Shown here one piece after another: positions 61,241-64,000 of a DNA stretch of 64,000 bases. The translations under genes and the position numbers were made by a program. The notes beneath the pieces are model-generated. The model made no database searches. It saw only the letters and a program-made list of their open reading frames with translations, and had not been told where the DNA came from. The stretch spans positions 682,001 to 746,000 of the forward strand of contig NZ_CP013420.1 in the NCBI RefSeq assembly GCF_001718695.1, in the 5' to 3' direction. Within the stretch, counting starts at the first letter, position 1, and every line of letters starts with the position of its first letter. This DNA comes from Burkholderia ubonensis. GTDB taxonomy: Bacteria > Pseudomonadota > Gammaproteobacteria > Burkholderiales > Burkholderiaceae.

Positions 61241-62770
61241 TCATTGCGGCGAGGGCGGGGCGTCCGGAGCGTTCGGAGCGTGCGGGATCGCGGCGCGGGC
61301 TTGCCGGCCGGCTGCCGTGCCGACGGGCGGCGTGCCCATCGCCTGGTACAGCCGCGCGGTGTCCGCGAGCCGCGCGCCCGTCGCGCGAATCTCGTCGAGC
61401 CGCGCGTTGCGGTACTGCAGCTCGCTTGCGCGCGACGCCGACGGCGGCAGCGCGCCGAGCCGCACGCGCGCGGCCGCATCGTCATACGCGCCGCGCGCGG
61501 CGAGTGCGGCGCGCTCCGACGCGTCGAGCGCCTGCGCGTCGTGCTCGAGCGCCGCAAGCGAGTCGGCGACGTCCTGGAATGCGGTGAGCACGGTCTGCTT
61601 GTACTGGTCGACGGCGGCCGCGTAGCTTTCCTTGGCCGCGCGGCGCTGCGCGAGCAGCGCGCCGCCGTGGAAGATCGGCTGGCTGAGCGACGCGCCGATG
61701 CTCCAGATCGCGCCCGCGCCGGACAGCATCGCCGGCCAGTTGAAGCCGCCTTGCCCCATCGACGCCGACAGCGACAACTGCGGGAACAACTGCGCTGTCG
61801 CGACGCCGACCTCGGCCGCGGCGGCCTGCAGCGCCGCGTCGGCCGCGCGGACGTCGGGCCGGCTCCTCAGCAGGTCGGACGGCACCACGACCGGCACCTG
61901 CGCGGGCAGATGCAGGTCGGCGAGCGCGAGGTCGGCGGGCGGCTGGTCCGGCGTGCGGCCGACCAGCACCGCGAGCGCATGGCGCGCCGAGTCGCGCTGC
62001 TGGCGCAGCGCGGGCAGGCCGGCCGCGAGCGTCTGCGCGCTCTGCCGCGCGTTGAGCGCATCGCTGCGCGACGCGGCGCCGAGCGCGTAGCGGCGCTCCG
62101 CGTCGCGCGCCTGCGCGTCGGCGAGCGCGACGAGCCGTTCGGTCGTGTCGATCTGCGCGCCGAGCACCGAGCTCGTGACCGACGCGACGACGATGTTCGC
62201 GGCGAGCGCGCGGCGCGCGGATTCGAGCTGGAACGCGCTGACGTCGACGCGCTTGGCGAGCGCCCGGTTCGCGAAGCGCGACGCGCCGAACAGGTCGATC
62301 GTGTAGCGCGCCTGGAGCTGGCCGACGAACGTGTCGTACAGCAGCGTCGGCGCGCCGAGCGCGGGAATCGGCACGCCGAGCGCACGCTGGCGCGCGGCCT
62401 GGCCGCCCGCGTCGATCGACGGCAGCATCGAGCTGCCGATCTGCGCGCGCAGCTGCTCGCGCGCGGCGTTCAGCGTGTGCGCGGCGGCGCTGAGCGTCGG
62501 GCTGTTGCGCAGCCCTTCGTCGACGAGCGCGTTCAGCGCGTCGGAGCGGTACTGCGTCCACCAGTCGGGCACCGGCTGCGCGCCGACTTCGAAATGCTGC
62601 GCGACGCCTTGCGCCGCGACCGTCTGCTCGGCTTGCGGCGTCGCGCCGTAGTGCGCGGGCGACGGCATCGCCGGCGGCTCGCCGCTCGGCGCGAACCACG
62701 CGCAGCCCGCGAGCGCGCCGGCGAGGCCCGCGGCCGCGAGCGCGCGCGCGGTGTTCGTCATCAGATTCAT
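61241..62770 (-). CDS. NodT/OprM-type outer membrane efflux lipoprotein
   Basis: A 509-residue outer-membrane channel of the TolC/OprM family with signal peptide and lipobox (LAGALAGC). Typical family segments DWWTQYRSDALNALVDEGLRNSP, VGRTPDQPPADLAL, RSRPDVRAADAALQAAAAEVGVATAQLFPQLSL (split) and YRNARLDEIRATGARLADTARLYQAMG are present. ATG 62770 is favoured because GGAG is six bases upstream; ATG 62782 is an alternative that would begin just after the RND stop. Together with the RND protein it forms a drug-efflux system. Confidence 0.9.
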   Translation of the reverse strand: MNLMTNTARALAAAGLAGALAGCAWFAPSGEPPAMPSPAHYGATPQAEQTVAAQGVAQHFEVGAQPVPDWWTQYRSDALNALVDEGLRNSPTLSAAAHTLNAAREQLRAQIGSSMLPSIDAGGQAARQRALGVPIPALGAPTLLYDTFVGQLQARYTIDLFGASRFANRALAKRVDVSAFQLESARRALAANIVVASVTSSVLGAQIDTTERLVALADAQARDAERRYALGAASRSDALNARQSAQTLAAGLPALRQQRDSARHALAVLVGRTPDQPPADLALADLHLPAQVPVVVPSDLLRSRPDVRAADAALQAAAAEVGVATAQLFPQLSLSASMGQGGFNWPAMLSGAGAIWSIGASLSQPIFHGGALLAQRRAAKESYAAAVDQYKQTVLTAFQDVADSLAALEHDAQALDASERAALAARGAYDDAAARVRLGALPPSASRASELQYRNARLDEIRATGARLADTARLYQAMGTPPVGTAAGRQARAAIPHAPNAPDAPPSPQ

Positions 62771-62784
62771 CGACAGCTCCATGA

Positions 62785-64000
62785 TCAGGCTCCCGACGGC
62801 GCGGCGTCGCCGGAAGCGTGGCCGCCCTGCGGGTCGCGCTCGTCGTTCCTCACGCGGAACCACGCGGCGTACAGCGCCGGCAGGTAGAACAGCGTCAGCA
62901 CGGTCGCGCTCGTGATGCCGCCCATCAGCGCGGTCGCCATCGGCCCGAAGAAGTTCGAGCGCAACAGCGGGATCAGCGCGAGCACCGCGGCGGCGGCCGT
63001 CAGCGTGATCGGCCGGAAGCGCCGCACGGTCGCGCCGATGATCGCGTCGAAGCGCCCGTGGCCGGCCGCGATGTCCTGCTCGATCTGGTCGACGAGGATC
63101 ACCGAGTTGCGCATGATGATCCCGAACATCGCGATCACGCCGAGCATCGCGACGAAGCCGAACGGCTGGCCGAACATCAGCAGCGTCGACACCACGCCGA
63201 TCAGCCCGAGCGGCGCGGTCAGCACGACCATCAGCACGCGCGAGAAGCTCTGCAGCTGGATCATCAGCAGCGTGAACACGGCGATCGCCATCAGCGGCAT
63301 CTGCGCGTTGATCGACTTCTGCGCTTTCGCGCTTTCCTCGACCGAGCCGCCGATGTCGATCCGGTAGCCGACCGGCAGTTGCGCGCGCAGCGCATTCAGC
63401 TTGCCGTCGATCGCATGCGTGACGTCGATGCCCTGGGCGCCCGCGCGCACGTCCGACTGCACGGTGATGGTCGGCTGGCGGTCGCGCTCCCAGATCACGC
63501 CGTATTCGAGCGACGGCGTGAAGCGGCCGAGCGAGCCGAGCGGCACGGGGCCGTTCGGCGTCGGCAGCGCGAGGCCCGCGAGCTTCGCCGGATCGACGCG
63601 GTCGGCCTGCGGCGCGCGCAGGTCGACCGCGATCAGCTTGTCGCGCTCGCGGTACTGCGTGACGGTCGTGCCCGACAGCGTCATCGCGAGGAAGCTCGAC
63701 ACGTCCTGCGACGTGACGTTCAGCGCGCGCGCCTTGTTCTGGTCGAGCTCGAAGCGCACCGAGCGCTCGGCCGGCTCGTCCCAGTCGAACTGCACGTTCA
63801 CCGTGCGCGCGTCGCCGCGCATCGTCGCCGCGACCTGCTCGGCGATGCCGCGCACGGTCGCGATGGTGTCGCCGCTGACGCGGAACTGCACCGGATAGCC
63901 GACCGGCGGCCCGTTCTCGAGCCGCGACAGCCGCCAGCGCACCGCCGGAAACCGGTCGCGCAGCGTGGTTTCGAGCCAGCGCGCGAGCTTTTCGCGATCC
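62785..64000 (-). CDS. RND efflux transporter permease, truncated by window edge
   Basis: The open frame runs off the right edge; 404 C-terminal residues are visible. RND signatures include the periplasmic LENGPPVGYPVQFRVSG and PVGYRIDIGGSVEESAKAQ segments and the C-terminal membrane domain (LIQLQSFSRVLMVVLTAPLGLIGVV, GVIAMFGIIMRNSVILVDQIE, RFRPITLTAAAAVLALIPLL). The stop lies 14 bases before ATG 62770 of the outer-membrane gene, consistent with one operon. Substrate unknown; the DQIEQDIAAGHGRFDAI segment fits the HAE-1/MdtB-like group. Confidence 0.92.
   Translation of the reverse strand, partial: DREKLARWLETTLRDRFPAVRWRLSRLENGPPVGYPVQFRVSGDTIATVRGIAEQVAATMRGDARTVNVQFDWDEPAERSVRFELDQNKARALNVTSQDVSSFLAMTLSGTTVTQYRERDKLIAVDLRAPQADRVDPAKLAGLALPTPNGPVPLGSLGRFTPSLEYGVIWERDRQPTITVQSDVRAGAQGIDVTHAIDGKLNALRAQLPVGYRIDIGGSVEESAKAQKSINAQMPLMAIAVFTLLMIQLQSFSRVLMVVLTAPLGLIGVVSTLLMFGQPFGFVAMLGVIAMFGIIMRNSVILVDQIEQDIAAGHGRFDAIIGATVRRFRPITLTAAAAVLALIPLLRSNFFGPMATALMGGITSATVLTLFYLPALYAAWFRVRNDERDPQGGHASGDAAPSGA

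Overview
The window is about 64 kb of dense, high-GC bacterial chromosome (GC-rich third positions throughout, short intergenic gaps, many ATGA overlaps). Gene content and order (ispG-hisS-TPR-bamB-der-hfq-hflX-hflK-hflC-hisZ-purA; a phaC-phaA-phaB-phaR polyhydroxybutyrate cluster; tex, kup, dinG-type helicase, bamD/rluD) point to a Burkholderiales betaproteobacterium, most probably a Burkholderia chromosome 1 core region. I see no rRNA or tRNA gene, IS element, prophage, CRISPR array or other clear transfer signature; the window is mostly housekeeping with accessory metabolic operons toward the right end.

Layout. 1-13.2 kb: isoprenoid, translation, outer-membrane assembly and RNA/protein quality control genes (ispG, hisS, a YfgM-like TPR protein, bamB, der, hfq, hflX, hflK, hflC, DUF2065), then hisZ, purA and a phosphoribosyltransferase, all on the + strand. 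13.4-24.3 kb: kup, tex (-), a secreted coiled-coil protein, a DUF465 protein, a DinG-family helicase broken by a frameshift, bamD (-), rluD and pgeF. 24.3-29.7 kb: PHB synthesis (phaC, phaA, phaB) and its regulator phaR, with several strong inverted repeats between the genes. 29.9-43.9 kb: rimO, a PfkB sugar kinase, cystathionine beta-lyase, serB (-), a LysR/oxidoreductase divergent pair, a FetAB-type ABC exporter (-), an AsmA protein and an ABC-F ATPase. 44.1-50.3 kb: alcohol dehydrogenase divergent from an Lrp/AsnC regulator, an aldehyde dehydrogenase, nitronate monooxygenase, an OmpW-like porin and DUF1289. 50.8-54.9 kb: a complete polyamine ABC transporter, potFGHI. 55.0-60.1 kb: a sulfide-oxidation locus, tauE, a rhodanese-like/sulfide:quinone reductase fusion and a persulfide dioxygenase on the - strand, divergent from a sigma-54 activator of the FisR type. 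60.1-64 kb: a MerR/TipAS regulator and the end of an RND efflux operon.

The most informative region is the sulfide locus. The regulator carries a Cys-x10-Cys-x6-Cys arrangement matching the sulfane-sulfur sensing cysteines of FisR. The dioxygenase gene is preceded by a near-consensus -24/-12 promoter, and about 110 bp upstream of that lie two inverted copies of a 12-bp motif that look like the activator site. The quinone reductase in this copy has a one-base insertion that replaces its last ~80 residues, including the second redox cysteine. The DinG-family gene has a similar lesion, a 4-bp GCAT tandem duplication near its 5' end. Both may be real mutations or sequence errors. All calls come from reading the sequence; no database search was run.
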